64,000 bases of DNA, from NCBI GenBank assembly GCA_030512295.1, contig JAULSR010000001.1, positions 5,665,001 to 5,729,000 of the forward strand, written 5' to 3'. Below, piece by piece: positions 21,320 to 30,712 of the stretch. Both the position numbers and the translations under genes were made by a program. Every line of letters begins with the position of its first letter. Position 1 is the stretch's first letter. The stretch is from Bombardia bombarda. Lineage: Eukaryota; Ascomycota; Sordariomycetes; Sordariales; Lasiosphaeriaceae. Below the pieces are notes generated by a model, which worked only from the letters and a program-made list of their open reading frames with translations, was not told where the DNA came from and did not search any database.

Positions 21320-22703
21320 GCCTTTTCGGTTGGCTGTTCATCCCTATCTTCCCCAAACGTAGAAGATTACATCTTGTTTGTCAACAAGATTGTGGGTTAT
21401 CCTCGAAATCCCCGCGCCCGCGTCTTCGAGATCTTGGCCATCTCGACGGTCGGGCTGTTAGTAACGACTTGATGGGTTGAGGAGTCGAAATTTCGGGGCG
21501 GGAATCCAGCAGCTAAAATTGAACGGCGACCGCGATATTTTTTTGGATGCGTTGGTGTTCGATGTATGTCTGGGGTGGTATCGACCGTACGGCGGTGGCG
21601 GCGGGAGGAGGAGGAGGAGGGAGGGGGGGGATGGACGTGGGCGCGCTACTCGACGGGAATGTAGGGATTGTCCTGGAAATCAGGGAATGCTCATCTCAGC
21701 CCAATCCCAATCCAACGTGACCGGTAACCCGATTGTAGCACTTGGTGGCTCCATTGTGGTGGCATTAGACGTTGGCGGTTGCATCTGGTGTTCAACGGGT
21801 TGGAGTGATTGAACAGGTAGGTCCTGTGGCAGCATGGGGTTGCTGGAAGATGCTACCCGGTCCCATCGGCGGGCTGTCTCGGTAGTGAACCTGCAAAGGC
21901 AGCAAAGCGGTGTGGTGTTGTACAGATTGGATGACCGAGCGAGCCAGCGTCTCAGTAGGGACTCCGGTGATTGCTCCTGCCAAAGAAGAGCTTCGAAGCA
22001 GATGCTGCTGGATGTTGAGACCGCCTTTGGTTTCTGCCTCTGGGTATCCAGTCTCGGCGCTGCTGAGTGAAGGAGGTAGGTACAGAAGAGCGGTGTGTTG
22101 GAGGGCGTCGCAGTGGTTATTCCTGCGTGTGATGGGCCGGATCTGCTGACGGGAGCTTTGTTGAGGGGGTTCTCGGTTGATTATGTGGAAACCCAAAGAG
22201 ACCGTATTTCGAACTGAATGAAGTGTGAAAAGTCGCGTTGTGAACTGAAAGAATTATGAAAGTCGAAAAGCTGATCATTGTGTCCGCTGATGCCTGCCCT
22301 ATGAATGAAACGAGAAAGAACGAATAAAAAGAAAGAGAAAAGGAGGCCCACCCTCCCAGCCATAGTATGAACTAGCATGTGAAGAAGTAGGAAAAGAAGA
22401 GAAATAAAAACCATGACCCATCCATCGACAACCGAAAAAACTCCAGGCTCGCGTCGCTATGATATGATATGACATCCCCACGCCTCAACCCCAACCATTG
22501 AAAGCCAAAGGGGGCATCTGTCTATCCACCTACCTTAGCTCACTTGCCCCACCATCCCTAACTCCAACTCCCATAATTATATCCCACTCCAGCTGAACCA
22601 ATTGATTGACGCAAACTGCTCCAAACGCCAATCCTTCGTGAGAACTCATATGTCGTATGATGTTTGAATCATGTCTGCGACCATGTCCTCCAAACCAGTC
22701 TGC
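21320..22703. other. Repeat island, no gene
   Basis: GGC/GGA-rich run at 21590–21640. 3' flank of the RRM gene from ~22500. Open frames at 21790–22200 (minus) have no recognised domain. Confidence 0.4.
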
Positions 22704-24306
22704 TTAGAACCAGCTGCCGTCCTCACCACCACCATACTGCTGCCCTCCCCGCCCATGATCCCCCCCCACCGGCGCAGCAGCCACAACCGGCGGACGCTCA
22801 CCCGTCCCATTCACCTGCAGCAGATACTTGCCAAACGCACACGCCCCAACATCCAGCGGATCCGGCCCAAACTTGACATTCAGCCCCGGCCACCTCCGCT
22901 TGATCGCCATCCTCGCGACCTGCGCCTGCGCGCGGAACGAGCCAAACACCCAGACAATGGTCCTCTCGTCCTTCCGCTCACGCAGCACATACACATCCTG
23001 CGTGTCATACTTCACCATCCCCCGCAAAAACCCATCCAGGCGATGCACACCAGCAACCTCGTGCGGGCCCTGAATGACCAACGTCCTGGAAAAATACTCG
23101 GGCCCGTCCTCCGGCGCCGCCAGCACGCGGTTCCACACGGCCTTGATCACGGCCCCCTGGATCGCAAACAGGCCGGCGCTGACGAGCTCATACACGCGCT
23201 CGGCCTCGGCGCGCGCGGCCATGATCAGCTTGGCAGCCGCCGTGGGGAACCTGTCGTCTTCTCCGGCGGGCGTGACGTGCGTCTGCATGACGCGGCCGAA
23301 CTTGCCCTGGAGGGAGAGCGCGTCGAGGAGCACCTTCTCGGTCGTGCCGGCGGGCAGGTTGGTCAGGAAGAGGCTGCAGGACTGCGTCGGCGGGATGTTG
23401 GCGCTCTGGTTGCGCGCGTTGTTGATGTCGCCCTGGTAGCGGGCGGAGAAGCCGCGCTCGAGTTTTTCCTCAGCGGTCGCGCGCTTCTCCGAGGCGGCGT
23501 CGCCGGTGACGGCGTCCATGGGGCGGAAGGCTTTGCGGCCGGGGAGCCGGGCGGCCGGGCGGCCGGAGGAGCTGTTGTGAGGGCGGGCGTTGGGGCTGTC
23601 GGGGCTGAGGCTGATGGAGCCAAAGGCTTGGGTTGGGAGGGAGCCAAAACCGGGAGCGCCAGAGGAGGGGCCACGGGGCTGGCGGGAGGTGGTGGTGGCC
23701 TCGTGACGGGAAGATGACGAGGACATGCCCCGGCCGGTGGAGGGCGAGGGCTGGTTGCGCATGTAGGCCTCATAGGCAGACTGGTAGCCTGCATGGGGGG
23801 TGGCAGAGGTCGAGGGCTCGTATTGACGGGAGCCCGGGTTGGCCGGGTGGTGGGACGGGGGAGCTCCTCCTGAGACACATTGATGGTGAGTCAAATGATT
23901 GCTGCGGAAAGGAGACGACAAGAGAGGTCGAGACAATTCCCTGGGGAGTTCAAAGACGACAAGTGTTGGGAAACAATAACGCAGGAGCGACAAGAAAGCG
24001 ACAGAATGAGAAACAACAAGAAGACTTACTGCGCTCAGTAGGCGAGCCACCGTACTGGCCTGACGACGACGAGTGGCCGCCGCCAACAGCAGGTGAGCCG
24101 CCACTGTAATGGCCCGACGACGACGAGGGGACACCACCAGCCGGCGAGCCGATCGCGCCATACGACGCGGGAGGACGGCCCTGGCGAGTGAGCTCGGGCG
24201 AGCCACTGTAAGTCGAGCCACGGGTGCTCAAGGGCGAGTCACAGCAGTCACAGTCGCCGCCGCCGCCGCTTCCTAGACCAGAGGGAACACGGCTGCTGGA
24301 AGACAT
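22704..24306 (-). CDS. RRM-domain RNA-binding protein
   Basis: Two exons, 24030–24306 and 22704–23869, around a 160-bp intron (GTAAGT…CAG), give 480 aa with matching phase. It starts MSSSSRVPSGLGSG. Residues 1–250 are Ser/Gly/Pro-rich and disordered, with SSSSGHYSGGSP / SSSSGQYGGSP repeats. Residues ~255–340 form an RRM: SLFLTNLPAGTTEKVLLDAL gives RNP2 and helix 1, and KFGRVMQTHVTPAGEDD follows. A second globular part follows with RTLVIQGPHEV and YVLRERKDERTIVWVFGSF. The C-terminus is Gly-rich. It is the only complete gene seen in the 14–44 kb island, and GC-rich codon use sets it apart from the debris around it. Possible heat-shock control is suggested by the upstream elements. RNA target unknown. 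Confidence 0.85.
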
Positions 24307-24521
24307 CTTGTCCGACGATTACAGCTGTTGTTCTTTGACGAGATTTGGAGTTCAATGTCTGGTCTTGTCAGATGATGAACCCTGGTGTTACTGCCTGGGC
24401 CACAGCAGCAAGCCGCAACAGGACGGTGGCTGGAAATAGGGCTTTGCGATGGGCAGCTAGGGTGACGGGTTTAGAGAGGGCTGCGAAGAGGGCTACGCAG
24501 ACGGCTTGTCTCGTAGCGGAG

Positions 24522-24710
24522 GAAGCTTCAAGAAGGGAGGAGCTGTGTTGGGGTCTTGTGGAAGACGAAGCTTCGAGAAGGGAAGGGTGTAGTGGTTGCA
24601 GTGCTGCTGTAGAAGATGAAACTTCAAGGAGGGAATAAGGGTGTGGTGGTTTTGGTCGTTGTGTGGTTGTGGTGGCTGTGGTGCTGTTGTGGTAGACGAA
24701 GCTTCGAGAA
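24522..24710. promoter_or_regulatory. Cluster of four heat-shock-element motifs upstream of the RRM gene
   Basis: Four GAAnnTTCnnGAA motifs: 24522–24534 (GAAGCTTCAAGAA), 24567–24579 (GAAGCTTCGAGAA), 24618–24630 (GAAACTTCAAGGA, last unit imperfect) and 24698–24710 (GAAGCTTCGAGAA). They lie 216–404 bp upstream of the ATG at 24306, spaced 45, 51 and 80 bp, in degenerate direct repeats. This is the trimeric binding-site pattern of HSF1. Function is inferred. Confidence 0.6.
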
Positions 24711-25939
24711 GGAAAAAGAGTGAAGAGTCAAGAGTGAATGAACTTACCGGAAAGCTACTGCTGAACGGATTCTTCGTGTGTGGAAGGAAAGAAAAATCAG
24801 GAAGGTCTGGAGGGGGGGAAGCCACTGTTTTATACCTGAGCGGGCAGGTCGTCGAGCACCTGCAAAACCGCCGACCGCACGCATGGGCTCCTCCGGGCGC
24901 CATGTGCTGCCGGCCGGGCATTCACTTGTTCGTCCAGTGTCTGTTTTCATTGTGGCGAAGAGGGCAGATCGTGCAACGCATTTGCTGCCGCCTGACCAGC
25001 CAGCACATGGTTTTCCGACCACCGTACCTCCTGCTCTCCCGCAACTGTCCGATGTAGAGATCGGACTGATATCACCCCTCGCCAAATACGACACCCAGAG
25101 ATCAGACCGTAGAGCGTGGCCGGCTGCCTAGTGAGTGATAGGCCTCTAGGTGACGTCTTCGCCGCGCTGTTTGCTTCGTCCCTTCGATTCGTCTAATGTT
25201 TTCTGCTAGCTTCTACATCCAAATTTCCGAGACGCCCCCGCCGATTGTTTGCGAACGACATCAGCTGAAACGCGAACACAAGTCATCCAGCACTGAAATT
25301 GTGGAGCTCTAAGGACTATCAGACTCCAGCTCGGCCAGCCCCGGAGCTTTCAGGATCGAGAAACGCGCCTGACGGGGTCTTCCGCCTAGTTAACCGCCGT
25401 GGCCCTTAAATCTTTTGCTCCTGGTGATTTAACTGATGCTGAACTTTACTAATGTTGAATTGTTTATGTGTCTACCCAACTAGGTCTGGCCTACCAGCAG
25501 ACCCCCTACCTCCCCGTCTCGGTGCCAAGCTTCGACAAAAAGGTCACCAACACTTTCATGAGCCTACGAGTCCGAGTTTGTTCTGAGGTCAAGAGGTGGT
25601 TCTGAAGAATGTTGCCGAATAAAGTAACGGGCGCTGAGGCGGCGCGCGCCCTGCAGCACCCGGCGGCGGCGTGGCCCTCCTCGCAGCCGTCCCTAAACCC
25701 GTCATCATAGCTGGCCGTGCCGATGCTCAGTAATGGGCTCACCAAGCTCTCTATGTAGCAAGCCCGCGCTGCCTCAATATCATTCATCAATTTCGGATTC
25801 TCCCATCATTCCCATCCCAAGCATATCTAATGCCAAAGGAACAAAACGAACCACTTCCTGCGTCTAAAGAGAAAGAAAACGATTCGCATCACAGTAAACA
25901 AGCCCCTGATGGTTCCTTCTCAGGAAGATTGAGCGGTTC
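24711..25939. other. Distal upstream region and repeat island
   Basis: A TATAAAA motif on the minus strand lies at about 24829–24835. The minus strand at 25506–25790 stays open with a DDGFRDGCEEGH stretch that faintly recalls Yae1/LTO1 Gly repeats; not enough to call. Confidence 0.4.
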
Positions 25940-26800
25940 ATCCTCCGACGGCAACCAGGCCTTGAACTGCTTGTTGTTTGGATCGTTCTGGATCTCGTGG
26001 TTGATAATGCCCTGAAGATCTCGAATTCTGCCAGAAACCCTTCTTAGCAAATCCTCAATGTCGATATCGTACCGCTGGAACGCTACGCGAGTTGTCTTTG
26101 GTCCTACCGCGACGGCGAGCAGGCCTTGTACGGCTTATTGGTTAACTTGTTATGAACTTCGTTGTGAACTTCGTTGTGAACTTCGTTGTGAACTTCGTTG
26201 TGAACTTCGTTGTGAACTTCGTTGTGAACTTCGTTTCTGGTGGTGCCCTCAAGGTCTCGAATTCTGCCAGAAACGCCTCTTAGCAAATCTTCAATGTCGA
26301 TGTCGTTCCGCTGGAACACTACGCGAGTTCTTCTGCGTCGGACTTGGGCGATATTCCAGCAACAAATGGAACAGGCCTATGGTGTCGGTCGGTTAGAGCT
26401 CCTTGGGTGGCGTACGGCGCTTGTGTCGTGTGCTTTGGCTGAGAGCCTGGCATGTCGCTACGAGGTGCAAAGGGAATAGTGGGCGGTTTCCACGTACGGC
26501 TTGTCCGTTGATTTGTGCTGAACTTTGTTGTGAACAGTGCCCTGGGGGCCCTGACGGCAGCCAGGCCCTGTACGGCATTTCAGTTGGCTCATCCTGGATT
26601 TCGTAGTCGATAATGCCCTGGAGGTCTCGTGTCTCACCAGAAACCATTCTTAGCAAATGGCAATTGTCAATATCGTTCCGCTGGAAAGCTTCACGAATTC
26701 CAATGTTTTACGGGATTTAATCATGGGAGGATCTGTTGTCTTTGCTGTCTCCAATGTCTTGAGAACCCTCCTTGGCAAGTCGTCAATGTTGACATCGCTC
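25940..26800 (-). pseudogene. Decayed tandem-repeat protein segment
   Basis: The minus strand holds at least three, probably four, degenerate copies of one ~40-residue block: near 25945–26080 (YDIDIEDLLRRVSGRIRDLQ), 26104–26319 (RNDIDIEDLLRGVSGRIRDL), 26560–26690 (LRMVSGETRDLQGIIDYEIQ) and a remnant near 26745–26795. Frames are interrupted between copies. The source protein is not recognised. Confidence 0.5.
26152..26235. repeat. 12-bp minisatellite, seven units
   Basis: TGAACTTCGTTG repeated seven times almost perfectly. On the minus strand it encodes a perfect Asn-Glu-Val-His tetrapeptide run in the frame of the decayed repeat protein. Confidence 0.92.
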
Positions 26801-26883
26801 CCCTGGCAACGAGCTGTGTTTCAACGTGGTGGTCGGGGCCGCCTGTCTCTTGTTTGTGCTGCTGGTCGGGAAATTTCCCGCGG

Positions 26884-27054
26884 GCCACGATATCGGCGAT
26901 AACTACGTGCGGCTAGTCGCCCACAGCGCAGGGGAACAGCTCGTTGTTGATGTCGAGGCTCATGGTGGTCTTCTCGTCGAGCGAGCTGCAGAAGAGGCGG
27001 TCGATGCGGTCGTACTTCTTGCAGTTGAGCTTGTTGACCTTGAAGTGGCGGTGG
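26884..27054 (-). pseudogene. RPB8: Fragment of RNA polymerase subunit RPB8
   Basis: The minus strand reads VNKLNCKKYDRIDRLFCSSL, then DEKTTMSLDINNELFPCAVG, D, stop, and HVVIADI. This matches the N-terminal part of RPB8, the ABC14.5 subunit shared by the nuclear polymerases (family text: KYDRVSRI…LTLDIN.ELFP…GD.LHVVIA). About 55 of ~145 residues are present. A stop sits where the Thr/Ser after GD should be. An AG precedes VNK and may mark an old acceptor. Confidence 0.75.
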
Positions 27055-27210
27055 TTCGAGCAATTATGTCAGTACTATCCAACGGACGCAAGTGGCTGAG
27101 TGCTAGCGAAGAAGGCAAGGCAGCAGTGGGCTTCCAACGGTGAGCAGAGTTGCCATGCTGTGTTGCCTCCTGCAGTTAACTGAACTTGCAACCATTGGTT
27201 GGAACTGAGC

Positions 27211-27387
27211 TTACATGCCCTGTGCTGGGCAGTTCCAGCGGGCCAATCGCTGGCGCGGCATGGTTCGCTCGGCAGTCTCATATTCTGCCGTACAGTGCCC
27301 TGCTGCTCCCAGACGGCATCTAAGCAAGGAAACCTCACCATTGGCTTCCTCGCAGGCCGGGCAGATAATTCGCACTTCAACGCACAT
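27211..27387 (-). CDS. Possible small Cys-rich protein
   Basis: 58-aa frame starting MCVEVRIICPACEEANGEVS, with further Cys at LRCRLG, GHC and WNCPAQ. It is preceded upstream by a start MATAKKIPAVAARK (27445–27486), a GTCAAC donor, a CTAAT branch-like site and a CAG acceptor right before GATGTGCG. So it may be exon 2 of a two-exon gene, or another captured fragment. No family recognised; low confidence that it is expressed. Confidence 0.3.
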   Translation of the reverse strand: MCVEVRIICPACEEANGEVSLLRCRLGAAGHCTAEYETAERTMPRQRLARWNCPAQGM

Positions 27388-27480
27388 CCTGACGATTGAA
27401 TGATGAACCGCAGTATTAGTTGATGTAGATTGCGGGGTGTTGACCTTCCTAGCAGCCACGGCGGGAATCTTCTTGGCAGT

Positions 27481-28180
27481 AGCCATTTTCTCAAAGATGG
27501 ATTCGTCAACCTCAGAAAGAGGAGATCTGACGATCTAAACAGGTGTTGATGTGAAAAAGCATTGCGGAGAGAAGGGTAAGAAGAGCAGAGAAAGGTGGAA
27601 GTAGAAGGGGTCTTCCTCCCTCTTCCTTGTAACTGAGCGGCGAGCGAGCCTGGTGCCCAATGTGGGATTGGTTATACTGTGATGTTGCAAAGCTCTTTGC
27701 AAGTGGAAAGCAAGAGGTGAGATTATAATCTCTAAGAAGACAAAGTTGGAAGAGCAATTGAGGAAAAGAGTCCCAAGAAGGTAGCTAGCTGCCTTCAATG
27801 CTTACGAGAGGAAGAGGCCGTGTTGCAGACAAGCAGCTGGGGCAACAGGTCCACTGACTTTGGCAAACTAAAAAACTGGGGAACTGTGAGTGAGAACTAC
27901 AGTTTTAAACGTGATCTCGACAAACGGTAGAAGACGTATTTCAGCTTGAAGGAATTACAGAGGAAGCCCGAAGGGATTCTGGAGGATGACGGAGCGAGAC
28001 TGGAGGACTGCTGTCATGACTTCCCTCCCTAGTGGCGGCGACGGTCCAGCCCGACAAATGCAGCACCGCGACTTCCTCATGGTAGGCTTTGTTGGCTTTG
28101 GAGTAGTTGCCAAAAGTTTCAAAGCAAATTTTCGGTCTGTGAGGAGCAAAGGCGAATTGACCATGCGTCGCTACCAACGC
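27481..28180. other. Repeat island, no gene
   Basis: A/G-rich plus strand at 27545–27640 and 27700–27790. No gene supported. Confidence 0.4.
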
Positions 28181-28870
28181 TTAGCGGCCCTGGAACTCGT
28201 TGAGCATGTGTGTTACGCTCAGCCATGACGGGCGGCCGCTGGCGACTGACCGCATTTTGATACCAAACCCGGAGCCAGGGCGGAAGGCATCGAAGCGTTT
28301 TCCTGAGAGGAGTTGCCAAGTCATCCAGTAAACGTCTTCAAGGCACGGGTCAGCAAGCTCTCGCCAGATAGGTGCAGGTTTGCCGTCATAGCACAACGGG
28401 TCCGGCAGATTGTATGCTCTGAAGCGGGTGGCTTGATCCCGGATAAGGATTCGCTGTTCGTGGGCTAGTAGGTCACGCTCAAAGGTCGAGATCTGGCCGT
28501 CACCAGCTGGGTCGCTCTGGATATTGTGCTGGGCCATCTGCTGTGAAAATCCTGGCCAGAAACTCTCAACAAGCCGACAGCGACCAATTCAGAGCCGCCT
28601 CCGTCCGGAAGCGAGCGCGGAAACGATAAGACAAGCTTATCCTTTGGGTCCACGAGAGAACGCGAAGAGATCGGTCGGCACCACAAGTTCAGGGCTTAAG
28701 AGAACGTGTTCGCAGCCATTATTTGCCGCATGCCATTTGATACGCTCTTCGAGAGGCGGCACCGCCCATCCACCCAGCCCAAGCATCGTCAGAGTTGGTT
28801 GAGTTGTCATGAAGTTGTTAGTGAGTAGCGAACCGGTCATAGCTAGACGACTCATAGTTCTGAAGCCTGC
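28181..28870 (-). pseudogene. Hypothetical two-part gene, probably decayed
   Basis: Two minus-strand blocks in the same frame. 28637–28825 (MLGLGGWAVPPLEERIKWHA…LLSPELVVPTDLFAF) ends at a stop. 28181–28537 begins MAQHNIQSDPAGDGQISTFE and contains LCYDGKPAPIWRELADPCLE and VYWMTWQLLSGKRFD. A good acceptor (TTTTCACAG) lies just before the second block, but the expected donor after GPKG reads GATAAGC rather than GTAAGC. I read it as a gene with a damaged donor. No family recognised. Confidence 0.35.
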
Positions 28871-29279
28871 GGTGCTTTGAGGTCGGCAAGACTTCCATGG
28901 TCGAGTCATAATCTACACCAGGAGGACCACAGACCAAAGGCAGAGTCGTCACGAGATAACCAGGAAGAAACCGTCCGATAGTGCTGAGAGGAATGGCAAT
29001 AGCTTCATTGATCTGGGAGGACTAGAGGCCGGAAGCAGAGTCGACACGGGATACCCAGGGGTAGAAACCGGAGGCGGGGCTATGGCCGTGTAACTGTACG
29101 GTAGTGGCAGGCCCGTCATATGAGCATGGTTGACCCACGAAAACGAGGCAGATTCTGCCTTGCGTTTTCTCAGTGTCCTTTTTGTTCGCATTCTTCTTGT
29201 CGTTCTTTTTGTTGTTGCCCCTGTTGTCGATGTCGTTGTCCTTTTGTCCTCTCTATTCCTCTAAGCTTCCTTGATCTCA
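28871..29279. other. Repeat island, no gene
   Basis: T/G-rich plus strand at 29160–29240 (GTTGTT and CTTGTCGTT runs). No gene supported. Confidence 0.4.
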
Positions 29280-29860
29280 GTTTCCTTAGCCTTAGCCTCA
29301 GGCACCTTGATGTCTAATTCACTAACCGCATCCCTACGCGCGGCAATAACATCGCCCACCCACTTCTCCACTTCCACCATTATGTAGGCCGGTCTCTCGC
29401 GCTACTCCTGCAGCTTAGTAACTACCGTACGGCGGTGGGCCAGAGTACATATGCCCGTTTGAGTAAGGAGGCGGTGGGTGGGGTAAGCCTGCGGAGCGAA
29501 GCGAGGGAGTCGGGGCCCAGCTGGTTAAAGATGCTGGGGACGAGGTCGGTGAGCTCCTTTTCCTCGCCGTTGCCGTAGATGGCAAAGATGTTGGAGGGGA
29601 CAGCAGCGTGAACTAGGGTAATGTAAGCCAGGTGGGGAGCAAGCTAGCTTGATCTAGAACTCACCAACCGCATATACACAGGCGGCAATAACATCGCCCA
29701 CCCAGTTTTCCATCTCCACCATCCTCTGGACTCGTCTGCCGCGCTGTCCCTGTAGCTAGTACCGCTCATCTTCGACGTCATGCTGGTGCTCGCCAAGGCC
29801 ATCCGCCGTCTGGATGCGGTTGGTGAGCTTGACATCAAGGTGCCCGAGAGCAGGGCCACT
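29280..29860. repeat. Repeated module in direct and inverted orientation
   Basis: Three related segments. The minus strand at ~29285–29385 encodes MVEVEKWVGDVIAARRDAVS followed by ELDIKVPEAKAKE. The minus strand at ~29665–29735 encodes MVEMENWVGDVIAACVYAV. The plus strand at ~29770–29850 encodes KAIRRLDAVGELDIKVPESR. The third is inverted relative to the first. Parent gene not recognised. Confidence 0.6.
29485..29612 (-). pseudogene. EGD1: Fragment of beta-NAC (EGD1) with its splice acceptor
   Basis: The minus strand reads [39 protein letters not shown] and RRL. This is the NAC domain of the nascent polypeptide-associated complex beta subunit (family text: [41 protein letters not shown]). 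A CTAG acceptor stands directly before TTCACGCT. A 52-bp GTGAGT…TAG intron (29613–29664) would join it in frame to the unrelated VGDVIAA module. About 42 of ~155 residues are present. Confidence 0.85.
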
Positions 29861-30140
29861 ACTTTAGTACGGTTTTGGTGGATAGTCCCAAAGGTTGAAG
29901 AAGGTTGAAGAAGTTGCTGGACCTTGTAGTTTGCCCATTGGGACCACCGTCAAAGAGGAGGCACAAGGAAAGCAACCTGATCACCTGAGCATTAGTCATT
30001 GAGAATATGTTTGTCTCGACTTGGATATGGTAGAACTTACGTGACTCCGTTTCTCACCTACGCCATTACTCCGACTAAAACGAGTGGAAACTTCGTCTAA
30101 TCGAGTGTTTGGAACTCTGGACTGAGGAGTTGCTGCCCGT

Positions 30141-30203
30141 CAACACCAGAGCCGCCGAATGGGTACCCACAGTTATTCTTTGGGCTCTTTGGCTCCGGTG
30201 TCG
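30141..30203. repeat. Hairpin repeat family, copy D
   Basis: 63 bp. Arms CAACACCAGAGCC and GGCTCCGGTGTCG pair at 11 of 13 positions; the loop holds GAATGGGTACCCAC. A copy of the coiled-coil gene fragment follows 50 bp to the right. Confidence 0.8.
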
Positions 30204-30249
30204 ACCGCTGCTTCTCGCTCTGCCCCATTACATCTCAGACCCTAAGGTC

Positions 30250-30345
30250 ACTGACTGCTGCTTCTCCGTGGCTTGGATTCTGGTCTTTCAGGGCAGAGAT
30301 CTCGTTCAGCTTTTCCCGAAGTGCGGCATCCCAGCTGGCCTTGAG
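30250..30345 (-). pseudogene. Coiled-coil gene fragment, copy 2
   Basis: The minus strand reads ALKASWDAALREKLNEISAL and KDQNP, the same segment as at 21098–21190 but less damaged. It lies next to hairpin copy D. Confidence 0.5.
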
Positions 30346-30350
30346 TGCCG

Positions 30351-30712
30351 AGTACGTGTGACCTGGGCATTCAGATACCCGACCACACTCTCACACCCCT
30401 GCACCTGCGCGTCGCAAGCAACTTGCACAGAAAAACGAGGAATACATTTCGAATTCGCGTCTACTGTTTCAAAGCATTGTCAGGGGGAGCTTTTAGTGTG
30501 GAATATTCTAGCATTGCTAGGTTTGGTATGTCCAGGAACTCTCCTAATGACCCAAGCCTGCTCCCTACTGGGGAGTGGGTAGTGCCATGATTAGGTCTTT
30601 CAGGACTGCAATGTTGCAGTTTGAGCTCTGCATGACATTCTGATTAACGTTCTGCCATATTTTGGCTTTGTTGATCAGTGTACTAGGAGAGGAAAATGGG
30701 GATGAAGAGCTG
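30351..30712. other. Repeat island, no gene
   Basis: No coding or RNA feature recognised. Confidence 0.4.

Noticed and set aside
22671..23717. Plus-strand open frame of 348 codons
   Set aside because: Antisense shadow of the RRM gene.
25506..25790. Yae1/LTO1-like Gly repeat (DDGFRDGCEEGH)
   Set aside because: Only one short motif; the rest of the frame does not fit the family.
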